A stretch of 64,000 nucleotides of DNA, from positions 5,022,001 through 5,086,000 of the forward strand of contig CM082580.2 of assembly GCA_040954595.2 (NCBI GenBank), given 5' to 3'. This document shows, in pieces, positions 10,051 to 21,900 of the stretch (position 1 is its first letter; the number at the start of each line of letters is the position of its first letter). The position numbers and the translations under genes were made by a program. The notes beneath the pieces were generated by a model that did not search any database, had not been told where the DNA came from, and saw only the letters and a program-made list of their open reading frames with translations. The stretch is from Balanoglossus misakiensis. Lineage: Eukaryota > Hemichordata.

Positions 10051-11682
10051 AGCAACCACCACCCGCCGACTCACGGTGGCATACCATACCCACAATTATT
10101 CGGAATAGGCTACATTTTCTTTTTTCTCCTCGGTATGTAGTGAAAATCATTTCTCATTAATCATTACAGGCGTCACACTTTGCGGGACCGCATGCTACTG
10201 GCCCTGCGCGCGCATGGTGACTAAAGCGTCACTTCCGGAAATCAAGTGAAAACAATAACAATACTGTGACTACTGCTTACCTAAAATTTAATCTCCCCGG
10301 CGCGGCGGAGTACAATTTTCTGCTCGTCTGTGAGAGCTCCCGTAATTAGCCGCCTTATTCGTGGAGCGGCAAACCGTGGTACGGTCCGATCGAATTCTTC
10401 TCGCTGACATGATTCGTTTACTCACGTCGAAAGAGTGGCGTGGCGCGGCGTTGTATGGGGAGCGGTACAACTAGTAATCTTGATCGTGATTGGACTCGAT
10501 TCTTGGACTATATATTACGCTAGAGGGCGCAATTTCCGTATTAAACTGTTTATTTTTTCTCTGGGTCGAAAATCACGGCAGCCGAATAACACTATGGGAA
10601 CCGCCATGTACTCAGAACAACCAGAAAAAACAATCGGTAAATTTGTTCGAAAGAAGAGAAAAAACACCACATAAAAAAACACCACATATCATGTTTAGCC
10701 GGTCCTTGCTGCAGTTTTGTAGCCCCACGACTCCCCTTGACGATTTTTGGTTTCTACGGGGAGGCGGGAGCTACAGATGCGAGGCGTTGTTTTTCACACA
10801 TCAGCGATCGAGAAATCGGCCGGAGCATAGACCCTATGGTCGGAGCGAATTTCTACACTCCAATCCACAATTTTCCTGCCAACTCGCTTCCGGAATTCAT
10901 TCCGCACTTAACTGGCAAAGGTTTGTCGCGGTATTTGTCGATTTTACCTACGTTTTCCCAGTTATTCAGATTTCCGTAGGTCGCGCCGATGTATACACTT
11001 GTCGGACATGCAAATTCTTGAAACAGGGTGCTTGGCTTTTGGGCGTTTCTTTAATGTTCTTTAATGTAGAGGTCATGCTGACCTTCAGCATTCTACCCAT
11101 TTGCTACAGATTCTATTTATGTTGTGTATTTACGGCGACAAGTGGATGTTATCTCTGACATAATGGGTTCAACCACCTTTTTATACATGTTGAACTCAAA
11201 AATGTAATCCCTTTTATGGGAATAATAAATTGTGTACTCAAAGTGTTTGTCCATTTACCAAAACAGCTAAACGTAATCCCTGCCTACTTCACAGCAGACG
11301 TCTGACAAAACACACTTCTTAGGTCAAGGGGGTGTTACAAGTGGGTGCTATCTTTGTGTGAACCCTCGTATTTCTACATCTTCAAAAATATTTTATATAA
11401 ACTAACCTAAATTATCCTCTGAGAGGGGCAATGGGGCAAGTAGTTTGTACTTTAAGTCCCACCCACTGTGGTGGCTAAAACTCGCGCGACCTTTTTCAGA
11501 TGCTGTGCCTACATAAATATGAAGGGAGGTTATGCAACCATATTTGAGAAGGCTTAGAATTTGACTAGAAAGAATAAAATGTGTGATATTGCGGGAGCAA
11601 TTCCGGGTTGGGGTTTTTTTTTAACAGCTGAACCATGCGTGTTGGGCAAGAATTGGCGTGCAGACGACATGTCTCCCAACAG
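10051..11682. other. intergenic region; unproven open frame and a dispersed repeat
   Basis: A plus-strand frame is open from 10490 to 11158 (222 codons), but it has no recognised domain, a skewed composition and no conserved features I can name, so I do not call it a gene. At about 11205-11285 lies one copy of a repeat (TAATCCC, GTTTGTCCATT, AAAACAGCTAAACGTAATCCC) that recurs near 14610, 14750 and 15768. Confidence 0.4.
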
Positions 11683-11754
11683 GCGTTGGAGGTGTAGTGG
11701 TTAACATAGTTGCCTTCCAAGCAATTGTCCCGGGTTCGATTCCCGGCCAACGCA
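11683..11754 (+). tRNA. tRNA-Gly (anticodon TCC), array 1 copy 1
   Basis: 72 bases. The acceptor GCGTTGG pairs with CCAACGC, the discriminator is A, and the anticodon loop CTTCCAA holds TCC. The T arm is CCGGGTTCGATTCCCGG. Position 8 or 9 carries A (GGAGG) where the other copies have T. An oligo-T Pol III terminator follows at once. Confidence 0.9.
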
Positions 11755-11821
11755 GATTTTTTTTGCAGTAAACATGCGTGTTGGGCAAGAATTGGCGTGC
11801 AGACGACATCTCTCCCAACAG

Positions 11822-11893
11822 GCGTTGGTGGTGTAGTGGTTAACATAGTTGCCTTCCAAGCAATTGTCCCGGATTCGATTCCCGGCCAACGCA
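11822..11893 (+). tRNA. tRNA-Gly (TCC), array 1 copy 2, T-stem variant
   Basis: Same as copy 1 except that the T stem reads CCGGA-TTCGATT-CCCGG, breaking the highly conserved G53-C61 pair and altering the B box. It may be a poorly transcribed or decaying copy. A T6 terminator follows. Confidence 0.8.
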
Positions 11894-11960
11894 TGTATTT
11901 TTTGCAGTAAACATGCGTGTTGGGCAAGAATTGGCGTGCAGACGACATCTCTCCCAACTG

Positions 11961-12032
11961 GCGTTGGTGGTGTAGTGGTTAACATAGTTGCCTTCCAAGC
12001 AATTGTCCCGGGTTCGATTCCCGGCCAACGCA
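11961..12032 (+). tRNA. tRNA-Gly (TCC), array 1 copy 3
   Basis: This copy matches the consensus, with all arms pairing and TCC in the anticodon loop. A T6 terminator follows. It starts 139 bases after copy 2, the same spacing as copies 1 to 2. Confidence 0.93.
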
Positions 12033-12108
12033 TGTATATTTTTTGCAGAATACTGGACCAGTATGCGTGTTGGGCAAGTATTGGCGTGCAGACGACATCT
12101 TTCAACTG

Positions 12109-12180
12109 GCGTTGGTGGTGTAGTGGTTAACATAGTTGCCTTCCAAGCAATTGTCCGGGGTTCGATTCCCGGCCAACGCA
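12109..12180 (+). tRNA. tRNA-Gly (TCC), array 1 copy 4, T-stem mismatch
   Basis: Consensus except that the 5' T-stem strand is CGGGG instead of CCGGG, creating a G-G mismatch. It begins 148 bases after copy 3. A T10 run follows. It may be functional or decaying. Confidence 0.82.
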
Positions 12181-12695
12181 TGTATTTTTTTTTTGCAATA
12201 AACTCGACCAACATGTGTGTTCAGACGACATCATTCCCAACTGGAAGAAAATGAATCGATGTCCGTCGAACAAAAAGTGCCAGGAAATGAAGAACATAAT
12301 GAAAGCAGAATTTCAGGTTTGTATATAGCAGAACTATAACGTTTTATAATTGCTTTATTATCGCCACAATGCCATAGCACTTCATACAAGGAAATAATAA
12401 TCTAAGAAAACATGCATGAATAAGTGTCAGAAGCAGTGTTTTGCAACAATGCAGAACTGCCTGAGAAAACAGTCAAAGCGAGAGTGAAACTGACGTGTTT
12501 CCGGGTATGAAAATAAAAGATTCTGGAGGATCTCTGGAGGATGTCTCAAAGGGAGGTAATTAATATGCTTTTTAGGTTTTGCACTGACATTACATAACAC
12601 AGTGATTAACTTTTATGCAATTATTCACTGAATTTTTGATATCACAAAAAGGTCAAAAACAGAGCCGTTGTCCCTTTAAACAAGCCAAGTCATAA
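12181..12695. other. spacer between the tRNA-Gly array and the 194-aa gene A
   Basis: It begins with a degenerate copy of the tRNA cassette spacer (to about 12242). A TGTCCCTTTAA end motif at about 12669-12679 matches the termini of the TTAA-bounded foldback element at 28.6-29.0 kb. No gene is seen. Confidence 0.4.
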
Positions 12696-14118
12696 TCAGT
12701 ATATGAAGTAAGCCTTGCCGAGGTAAATGTCGAAGTCATCTTCTTGACTGTAATAAAGATATTGTATGCCGATGTCTTCCACCACCGTCTCGCCGACAGG
12801 GGGTCGGATCGGGAAAGGATTTCCGCGCGCTACTCGACCGAAACATTCCTGAATAAAGAAAGAAGAACGTCACGAATTAATGTACCCACGTGTGAGTGTT
12901 TTACTCAATGGATAAGAAATAAAATTAACTGTGACGGTACTTTTACAAATTGATGTGAATATTTAACAAATTTTCACTAAAAATGAGTTTTATGGAACTT
13001 ACTAGCGATAACGATTTCATGAAGATTGTCATGGATAATAGCGATAAGTTAGATTGAATGAAGTTGATTTTTTAAGTTTATTGCCATAATTTGTGCATTT
13101 TGAAGTATAAACACGTTAATTTTCAGTTCAGTTCAGTTCAGTTCTGGTCAGTTTTTTGTTGTGTGTATCCAACTGTGATATCTTATTCTATCTGTAAAAC
13201 TTTGAATTGTTTAGTATGTGTTTTTCCAACACAAGCCCTTTGTAGTAATTTTCAGTGGTATTCAAGTCAGGACCTGAATAATTGTATCAACAATAACAAA
13301 TGACCGTTAGTCATATTTAGGTTGTGTTCAGAAGCCAAAGGCTGAACATTTTATTGTGGTATCCAATAAAGAACAAGAAATCGTAGTTGATGGCTACGAG
13401 AAAATAACAATAAAAATAGAGTTACTGGAGCGTCAATAATTAACAAAAAAGTATTTTATCGAATCGCAAATTAAATCGAAGAGAAGAAGTGCCTTACCGG
13501 TCCTCCATTGGTTGTGCACGTTACCAGGGTGATACCAAGGCCATAGTAAAACTTCAATTCACATACTGAGCAGTTGGCTATCACTGGACTGTCCAATTCG
13601 GTCTTTCCCTGCGATGGTACACAGAGATCTTATTTAATTCTACGGAGTTCGTTAACGTGCATTTGTGTCGACGAAGGGGGTAGTTCAAACTTTTGACTAA
13701 TTAATACAGTCCCACACTCTGCGAGTAGAAATCATGAAGAAACATACACCAAAAAGAATTGGCTAGACTCCACACATTCCCGAAGGAGAACACTTACCAA
13801 AGGCATGTCGGGGTCGCTGTCCAATGCCTCCTGCACCACACCGAGAGAGAAGAAGGACTGCGTGTTATCTATCAATTCGGATGTCACCCGGTATCTAACG
13901 GAGACATGGTCTGGTTGAACCGACACCAGTTGCGCTTGCTCGTCCTCGATGCCCGGGGGACAGGGAACATCGTAGGTGCACAGACAGTTAGCCATGAGGC
14001 CACCGCTGAAGACTTTCGTGGGACACTGGAAGCATGTCTTCTCCTTGAACCTGGACTGCGTTGCAGCTACGGTGCTGGCAAGCACGACCACGGCGATGAA
14101 CAGACTAAGGCGGCGCAT
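12696..14118 (-). CDS. unrecognised secreted Cys-rich 194-aa protein, paralogue A, 3 exons
   Basis: Exons are 14118-13798, 13608-13498 and 12848-12696, all joined in phase 0 with GT-AG introns, giving 194 aa. ATG 14118 directly begins a signal peptide (MRRLSLFIAVVVLASTVAAT). Mature features are TCFQCP, NCLCTYDVPCPPG, NCSVC, VTCTTNGGP and CFGRVARGNPFP, with nine Cys (29, 32, 45, 47, 53, 120, 123, 138, 146). The odd number leaves one free or intermolecular. The C-terminus is Tyr-rich and ends AYFIY. I do not recognise the family. Strong conservation of all exons and splice positions with paralogue B shows that it is real. It is likely extracellular; the function is unknown. Confidence 0.82.
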
Positions 14119-15930
14119 TTTGGAGAGCTTCAACGGAACGTTTGCATGTGCTGAGAATTTGCCTCTCTGACACCAAAAGAACGTCTCCTTGCCCTTTTAA
14201 ATACATGTGCGTCCTTGTCACCAGATCATAAATCTACTGTTGATATAAATGTAAGCAGTTGTTGTAATTTGTGGTCGTTGCATACAGGGTGTGTCACTTA
14301 AGAGCTCGTCAATGCCGCCAGGTGGAATTTCGTCAGAAGAGACAATCAATACAAACACCGCCTGGGCATTGCAACGTCTGACATTCACAGCTCCAAATGA
14401 AACTTACGGAAAAACAAATTGCAATGATTATGCGATATTCTCACTGAATCTGAATCTGAATCTGAACTTTATTCCACCGGGAAATTGATATTAAATTTGT
14501 GCAGAAGAATGTCACGGTCAGTTGTCTCAAATGCTTTTTTTCAGATCGATTAACTTTCCCCGCGTTAAATAAACCACCTGTCAAGATTGTCTAAACTATT
14601 TAATACATGTTATGAGAATACTAAATTATGTCCTCAAAGAGTTTGCCCAAGAAATAAAACAGCTAAATGTAATCCCAATCTGGCCGTAAATTAGGATGTA
14701 ACACTAAAAGGCCCTGTCCACATTGGCTAAACTATACAATCCATTTTATCATAACTCTAAATTAAGTCATCGGGATGTTTGTCCATTACATAAAACAGCT
14801 CAACGTAATCCCAAAGCGGCCGTAAATTACGACGAAAATTGCTTTGTCCATTTTGTGGGACACTTGTAAGGGCATCTTGTATCGGTAGCCTTTTCGTGTC
14901 GCTATGCAACAAGTGGGTTTACTAAAAATGAAAAACACGTACAACGAGGTATGATTATAGTAAGTAGAAAAACAATTAACGGTATGTATGAGATGAATGC
15001 CGATTATATTTCCGAAGAAAAAAGTATGTAGGACTTGTAAACAATGTACACTGGTTTGAAACAGATAGGTCTTGCAGCAATCCTCCAAGTATATAGGGAA
15101 CACTCGGAAGAGCAAGGCCGCTCCTGACGAGGAACGGTCAGGCGAAGGTTAGCATTGGGGTTAGAATAGGGTTAGGACTGTATTTAAAATGACCGCTGTG
15201 ATTGAGGTTTGTGAATAAAGTCAAGTTTCGGTATAACCTAGGCTAACGCTAACCCTAATGCTAACCATTGCCACCAGAGAATGATAGAGTCTAAGACCTC
15301 TCGCCTGGCAGTAAATACCGTCATGCATATGAGCGTTCTGTGCCAGGAGCCGTTCCCAGATGAGAGCGTTCCCTGCCTGGGGGTAGGCTGCTAGACCCTG
15401 CTCGTTTGAAAACTGCTTCGTCCAGAAGAAAGTAATCGGTAAATTTTCAATTTGTCAGCTGGACATCGCTAAGTCAGTCAGTATGCGGGTGATTTCCGAA
15501 GGTATCTTAGACGTATACACGCGCCAGTTATATACCGAATTCCTGAAGCAGATGCAGCATGCCCTTCTAGTTTGCTGGGGGCGGGGGGGGGGGGGGGGTT
15601 GACAAATAGAAATTGGGAGGTCGCGTTGTTCTTTGACATTCTCAGGTCAGGGACGACGAAGCCTTTCAACCCAATTTATTTGGTCAGATTTAGTGTTTGT
15701 TTAGTTTTACGGCGTGAAGTGGATGTTATCTTTGGAAACAACACTGTTAACCCTACTGTTCTTCTTTTTTATGGGAATACTAAATTATGTAGTCAAAGTG
15801 TCCAGTCCAGGTTTTAGATACAGCCATAATAGAAGGCCGTAATCCTAAATTACACTGTAAATATGCTTTGTCCATTACTAGTATGTGGGACACGTTCAGT
15901 GTGGGCATCGCCTTGGGTCCCTTGATATCG
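14119..15930. other. intergenic region between the 194-aa paralogues, repeat-rich
   Basis: It holds three copies of a dispersed repeat (about 14606-14700, 14740-14895 and 15765-15905; shared AATACTAAATTATGT and TTTGTCCATTACA, AAACAGCTMAAYGTAATCCC). It also has an inverted repeat around 15146-15268 (GGTTAGCATTGGGGTTAG against CTAACCCTAATGCTAACC). A G15 run lies near 15583. No gene is seen. Confidence 0.55.
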
Positions 15931-16034
15931 TCGACTCTCTCTTTCTCCCTCTCCCTCTCCCTCCCCCTCGCTCTCTCTTTCTTTCTCTCTCTCTCTCTCT
16001 CTCTCCCTCCCCTCTCCCTCCCCTTTCTCTTTCT

Positions 16035-16068
<34 letters not shown>

Positions 16069-16095
16069 ATCCCTCTCCCTCTTCTCTCTCTTTAA
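15931..16095. repeat. CT-rich microsatellite
   Basis: An interrupted (CT)n/(CCCT)n polypyrimidine tract of about 160 bases downstream of paralogue B. The Ser/Leu/Pro open frames through it are artefacts. Confidence 0.95.
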
Positions 16096-16547
16096 AAGCT
16101 AATTTGCAATTAGTTTATCACCGTCACATTAGGCAAAATTCTAAAATATCCGCTGGAAATGTAAGATATACTGAATGAATACAAATGGTTAAATATGTAT
16201 AGCAGAATCACTACGTTTTATTGTGCTAATAAAGCCACAATCTCTTAAAATTTATATTTAAATAAATTTTAACATTTCAAGGAAATGACTATTCTAAGAT
16301 ATAATACAATTAATATTTATCCGTGGCAGAAATCAACATTTTAAAAATGAACTAGGCACGGCCTTGCCTTACACAGTGTTAATAAAGAGCTATCGTACAG
16401 TTTTCAATTTTGGTTACATCCATTTGCTATTCTAGTTCGAGAATGTATAGGCTTGCAATGAATCAGCACACTAGGCGTATCAGTAGTTTCGTGAACAGTA
16501 CTGTCAAATGTACATCCAGTCCATGTCATAAACAACCCAAGTCGTTC
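16096..16547. other. 3' flank of the 194-aa paralogue B
   Basis: AT-rich, probably containing the 3' UTR of the minus-strand gene. No separate gene is seen. Confidence 0.4.
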
Positions 16548-18349
16548 TTAGTATACGAAGTATGCCCTGCTTAAGTAGATGTCAATGCCGTCTTCTTTGG
16601 TGTAATAAAGATAGTGTATGGCGAATTCTGTCTGCACCGTCTCGTTGCCAGGGGGACGGAACGGGAATGGATTTCCGCGCGCCAATCGACCGAAACATGC
16701 CTGAGTGAAAAAAGAAGACTACAAATTAGTGGACCGATGTGAACGTGTTTGTCTAAATTGGACGAGAAACAAAATGTACTACCATGGCGGTACCTGAAAG
16801 TATGCAACAGTCAATTATGGCGTAAATGCTGTCAGAAAGCATAGTTGTTATTAATGGTAGTTATAGTTACTCATTCTTCTGTCTGCGAAGATCAAATCTA
16901 CAATGTCCAATGTTTACAGTAAATCACTGTTTTGGTGTAGCTCATGAATACATGGTCGTTAGACCTTATTATGGAACAGACGACTATTTGTCTCAATGCC
17001 ACGCGTAATATCTCCAAGGATACACAGTCATATTATTTCATCATCCAGCAAAATTAAAAGGAACTGCACGTAAGAAGTAATGGTTTCCTCTTCAGCTGCA
17101 GTAACTCCAACTTTGGGCTATTGTCACACTTAAATAAGAGAATTCTATGGAATCGAAAATCGAAGAACGAGACTTGTGAACCATAGAGATTTATTCAAGA
17201 TTTGGAACCTACCGGTCCTCCGTTCGTTGTGCACTTTACCAGGGTGATACCAAGGCCATAGTAAAACTCAAAATCACACACCGTGCAGTTGGCTATGACT
17301 GGATCGCCCAATTCGCTCCTTCCCTACGGTGGTAGACAAAGATCTTATTTAATTGGATGGGTCGTTTAAAGCCCCACGAGCCGCCAAATTTCACATATTT
17401 TTCCAACGATAAAATACATTAAATCTTCTCCGTATCCTTTAAAATCAACACCATTAAAGGTATACAGTCACCACCAACTTACATACGCCCATATATGGCT
17501 GAAATGACGTATTTGGGCGTTCTAAAGAACATATAATGGTGGCGCTCTTTTTTTCGCGTGTGCCACGCACTGAAAATCATGTGATTGGCTAGATCTCATT
17601 TTGCCATGGTAACTATAGCTAATTTTCAATGGGTGACCGTATACCTTTAAGCCACATTGTATTTGTATCGGTTTGTTACTATATCTGTTTGCGACGCACA
17701 TCATGATTGGTGTGTACTCTTTGTATGGACGTACTATAGTATATCACTCGTCGAAATTGCAACGTACAGCCAAAATTGGCGGCCAATATAATAAGATGTT
17801 CATGTGTTCATGTACCTATCAGTAAGCTTATTTACATGGACCAATCTAAGTTGGGAAGTCAGAAAAGTGGCAGTTCTTGGGGCTTTAATGTTGGTCAACT
17901 ATAGCTTTACTTTTAAATTTCGACGTTAGATTTCTGCATTGTGGACAGTCTTAGAAAAGAAACCACGAAGGAAAATGCACCAGAAGGAATTGGCAAAACG
18001 CCGCACATTCCCGAAGGAGAACACTCACCAAAGGCATGTCGGGGTTGTTGTCCAACGCCTCCTGGATTACACAGTGTGACAGGAACGACTGCGTGTTATC
18101 TATCAATTCGGATGTCACCCGGTATCTAACGGAGACCTGGTCTGGTTGAACCGACACCAGCTGCGCTTGCTCGTCTTCGATGCCCGGGGGACAGGGAACG
18201 TCGTAGGTGCACAGACAGTTAGCCAGCAGGCCACCGCTGAAAACCTTCAGGGGACACTGGGAGCATGTCTTCTCCTTGAACCTGGATTTTGTGGCAACTA
18301 CGGTGCTGGCAAGCACGACAACGGCGATGAACAGACTGACAAAGCGCAT
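16548..18349 (-). CDS. unrecognised secreted Cys-rich 194-aa protein, paralogue B, 3 exons
   Basis: Exons are 18349-18029, 17323-17213 and 16700-16548. Exon lengths (321, 111 and 153) are exactly those of paralogue A, again all in phase 0, giving 194 aa. The signal peptide is MRFVSLFIAVVVLASTVVAT. All nine Cys align with A (TCSQCP, NCLCTYDVPC, NCTVC, VKCTTNGGP, CFGRLARGNPFP). Exon 1 is nearly identical to A; exon 3 is the most diverged and ends AYFVY. The direct tandem arrangement, about 3.9-4.2 kb apart, indicates a local duplication. Intron 1 holds a small MITE (17454-17650). No family recognised; extracellular location is inferred from the signal peptide. Confidence 0.82.
17364..17425. repeat. 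dispersed repeat fragment shared with 49002-49060
   Basis: The segment TTTAAAGCCCCACGAG followed by GCCAAATTTCACATATTTT recurs near 49002 in a BBS2 intron, showing an interspersed repeat family. Confidence 0.6.
17454..17650. mobile_element. TTAA-bounded MITE in intron 1 of paralogue B
   Basis: Terminal inverted repeats TTAAAGGTATACAGTCACC (left) and GGTGACCGTATACCTTTAA (right) bound a 197-bp non-coding element. TTAA at both ends would fit a piggyBac-type target duplication. Confidence 0.7.
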
Positions 18350-18905
18350 TTCGACTGGGCCTGTGCGCTTCAACGGAATGTGTGTGTGCTGCGTGAGAAT
18401 TGCCTGTCTGACACAAGAAGTACTAGTACTTCGTTTGCATTAAATGCGTCCAAGTTACCAGGTCATAAATCTCCCGCGTGCGTGACCAGGGAGCTCGATC
18501 TCCAAAAATAAAAATAATGTGTTGTTAAAAAATGATAACGATTTAATATTTTTTTTAAAATAAAACATATTGGGAGTTCGTAAATTTGTTGTTGTTGTTG
18601 TTGTCGTCATTAATGTTGTTGTTGCTAGTGTAGTATGTTGTTAGGGTTGGGGTTCGGGTCGATGGTGCATGGTTAGGGGTTAGCGTAGAACATTTCAATG
18701 AGACATACCATTACCATAGGGAAGAAGCACTTTTGAAGGGAGCATTGGTCGTGTAAGTCTAGCGCCCCCACATTCGGTACCAGCGGGAAAACACCATGTA
18801 GGTGATTGGTCAACTTTTCCCCAACTTTCATTTAACGCCGTTCGTCTTATGGTAATGTTTCGACAAATTTCAGCAGTGTGTCCCTATATAAAAGAAATTG
18901 TCATC
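18350..18905. other. promoter side of paralogue B and left flank of the satellite
   Basis: A short GTT-rich run (18582-18625) and several GGGTTAGG-like motifs (18640-18685) are visible. CATTACCATA near 18709 and TATGGTAATG near 18849 form a loose inverted repeat. No gene is seen. Confidence 0.4.
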
Positions 18906-21900
18906 CTTTTTTCCATATAACCCATGTTTTTTTTTCAAAAAATGAAGAAATTTTGAACTTTCGCAAGTCGAAAAATTGTCATTTTTAGATGATTTTCATG
19001 AGCTATAACCCATGATTTTTTTTCAAAAAATGAAGAAAATTTGAACTTTCGCAAAGTCGAAAAATTGTCATTTTTGGATGATTTTCATGAGTTATAACTC
19101 ATGATTTTTTTCAAAAAATGAAGAAATTTTGAACATTCGCAAAGTCGAAAAATTGTCATTTTTGGATGATTTTCATGAGCTATAACTCATGATTTTTTTC
19201 AAAAATGAAGAAATTTTGAACATTCGCACAATCGAAAAATTGTCATTTTTGGATGATTTTCATGAGCTATAACCCATAATTTTTTTCAAAAAATAAAGAA
19301 ATTTTGAACATTCGTAAAATCGAAAAATTTTCATTTTTAGATGATATTCATGAGCTATAACCCATGATTTTTTTCAAAAAATGAAGAAATTTTGAACATT
19401 TGCAAAATTGAAAAATTTTCATTTTTGGATGATTTTCATGAGCTATAACCCATGATTTTTTTCAAAAAATGAAGAAATTTTTGAACTTTCGCAAAGTCGA
19501 AAAATTGTCATTTGTGGATGATTTTCATGAGCTATAACTCATGATTTTTTTCAAAAAATGAAGGAATTTTGAACATTCGTAAAATCGAAAAATTTTCATT
19601 TTTGGATGATTTTCATGAGCTATAACCCATGATTTTTTTCAAAAAATGAAGAAAATTTGAACTTTCGCAAAGTCGAAAAATTGTCATTTTTGGATGATTT
19701 TCATGAACTATAACCAATGATTTTTTACGAAAAATGAAGAAATTTTGAAATTTAGCAAAGTCGAAAAATTGTCATTTTTGGATGATTTTCATGAGCTATA
19801 ACCCATGATTTTTTTCGAAAAATGAAGAAATTTTGAAATTTAGCAAAGTCGAAAAATTGTCATTTTTGAATGATTTTCATGAGCTATAACCCATGATTTT
19901 TTTCAAAAAATGAAGGAATTTTGAACATTCGTAAAATCCAAAAATTTTCATTTTTGGATGATTTTCATGAGCTATAACCCATGATTTTTTTCAAAAAATG
20001 AAGAAATTTTGAACTTTAGCAAAGTCGAAATATTGTCATTTTTGGATGATTTTCATGAACTATAACCAATGATTTTTTACGAAAAATGAAGAAATTTTGA
20101 AATTTAGCAAAGTCGAAAAATTGTCATTTTTGGATGATTTTCATGAGCTATAACCCATTATTTTTTTCGAAAAATGAAGAAATTTTGAAATTTAGCAAAG
20201 TCGAAAAATTGTCATTTTTGAATGATTTTCATGAGCTATAACCCATGATTTTTTTCAAAAAATGAAGGAATTTTGAACATTCGTAAAATCGAAAATTTTT
20301 CATTTTTGGATGATTTTCATGAGCTATAACCCATGATTTTTTTCAAAAAATTAAGAAATTTTGAACTTTAGCAAAGTCGAAAAATTATCATTTTTGGATG
20401 ATTTTCATGAACTATAACCAATGATTTTTTACGAAAAATGAAGAAATTTTGAAATTTAGCAAAGTCGAAAAATTGTCATTTTTGGATGATTTTCATGAGC
20501 TATAACCCATGATTTTTTTCGAAAAATGAAGAAATTTTGAAATTTAGCAAAGTCGAAAAATTTTCATTTTTGAATGATATTCATGTGCTATAACCCATGA
20601 TTTTTTACGAAAAATGAAGAAATTTTGAAATTTAGCAAAGTCGAAAAATTGTCATTTTTGGATGATTTTCATGAGCTATAACCCATGATTTTTTTCAAAA
20701 AATGAAGAAATTTTGAACTTTAGCAAAGTCGAAAAATTGTCATTTTTGGATGATTTTCATGAACTATAACCAATGATTTTTTACGAAAAATGAAGAAATT
20801 TTGAACTTTAGCAAAGTCGAAAAATTGTCATTTTTGGATGATTTTCATGAACTATAACCAATGATTTTTTACGAAAAATGAACAAATTTTGAAATTTAGC
20901 AAAGTCGAAAAATTGTCATTTTTGGATGATTTTCATGAGCTATAACCCATGATTTTTTTCGAAAAGTGAAGAAATTTTGAAATTTAGCAAAGTCGAAAAA
21001 TTGTCATTTTTGGATGATTTTCATGAGCTATAACCCATGATTTTTTTCGAAAAGTGAAGAAATTTTGAAATTTAGCAAAGTCGAAAAATTGTAAATTTTG
21101 AATGATTTTCATGAGCTATAACCCATGATTTTTTTCAAAAATTGAAGGAATTTTGAACTTTCGCAAAAACGAAAAATTGTCATTTTGGGATGATTTTCAT
21201 GAGCTATAACCCATGATTTTTTTCAAAAAATGAAGAAATTTTGAACATTTGCAAAAACGAAAAATTGTCATTTTTGGATGATTTTCATGAGCTATAACCC
21301 ATGATTTTTTTCAAAAAATGAAGAAATTTTGAACTTTCGCAAAGTCGAAAAATTGTCATTTTTGGATGATTTTCATGAGCTATAACTCATGATTTTTTTC
21401 AAAAAATGAAGGAATTTTGAACATTCGTAAAATCGAAAAATTTTCATTTTTGGATGATTTTCATGAGCTATAACCCATGATTTTTTTCAAAAAATGAAGA
21501 AATTTTGAACTTTAGCAAAGTCGAAAAATTGTCATTTTTGGATGATTTTCATGAACTATAACCAATGATTTTTTACGAAAAATGAAGAAATTTTGAAATT
21601 TAGCAAAAACGAAAAATTGTCATTTTTGGATGATTTTCATGAGCTATAACCCATGATTTTTTTCAAAAAATGAAGAAATTTTGAACATTCGCAAAATCGA
21701 AAAATTTTCATTTTTGGATGATTTTCATGAGCTATAACCCATGATTTTTTTCGAAAAATGAAGAAATTTTGAAATTTAGCAAAGTCGAAAAATTGTCATT
21801 TTTGAATGATTTTCATGAGCTATAACCCATGATTTTTTTCAAAAAATGAAGAAATTTTGAACATTCGCACAATCGAAAAATTGTCATTTTTGGATGATTT

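Noticed and set aside
10490-11158. 222-codon open frame
   Set aside because: No recognised domain, signal or conserved pattern; composition typical of non-coding DNA here. Kept as uncertain in the region entry only.
11565-12254. Overlapping 60-134 codon frames on both strands (also 32356-33002), with WPGIEPGTIAWK-type repeats
   Set aside because: They are translations of tRNA-Gly cassettes; the DNA features are tRNA cloverleaf and terminators.
13759-14154. 131-codon plus-strand frame, and a similar 121-codon frame at 18146-18511
   Set aside because: Antisense to exon 1 of the 194-aa paralogues; the minus strand has signal peptide, splice sites and paralogue conservation.
15146-15268. GGGTTAGG-like motifs resembling telomere repeats (also 18640-18685)
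   Set aside because: Only single or irregular units; no run of TTAGGG. An inverted repeat explains the first site.
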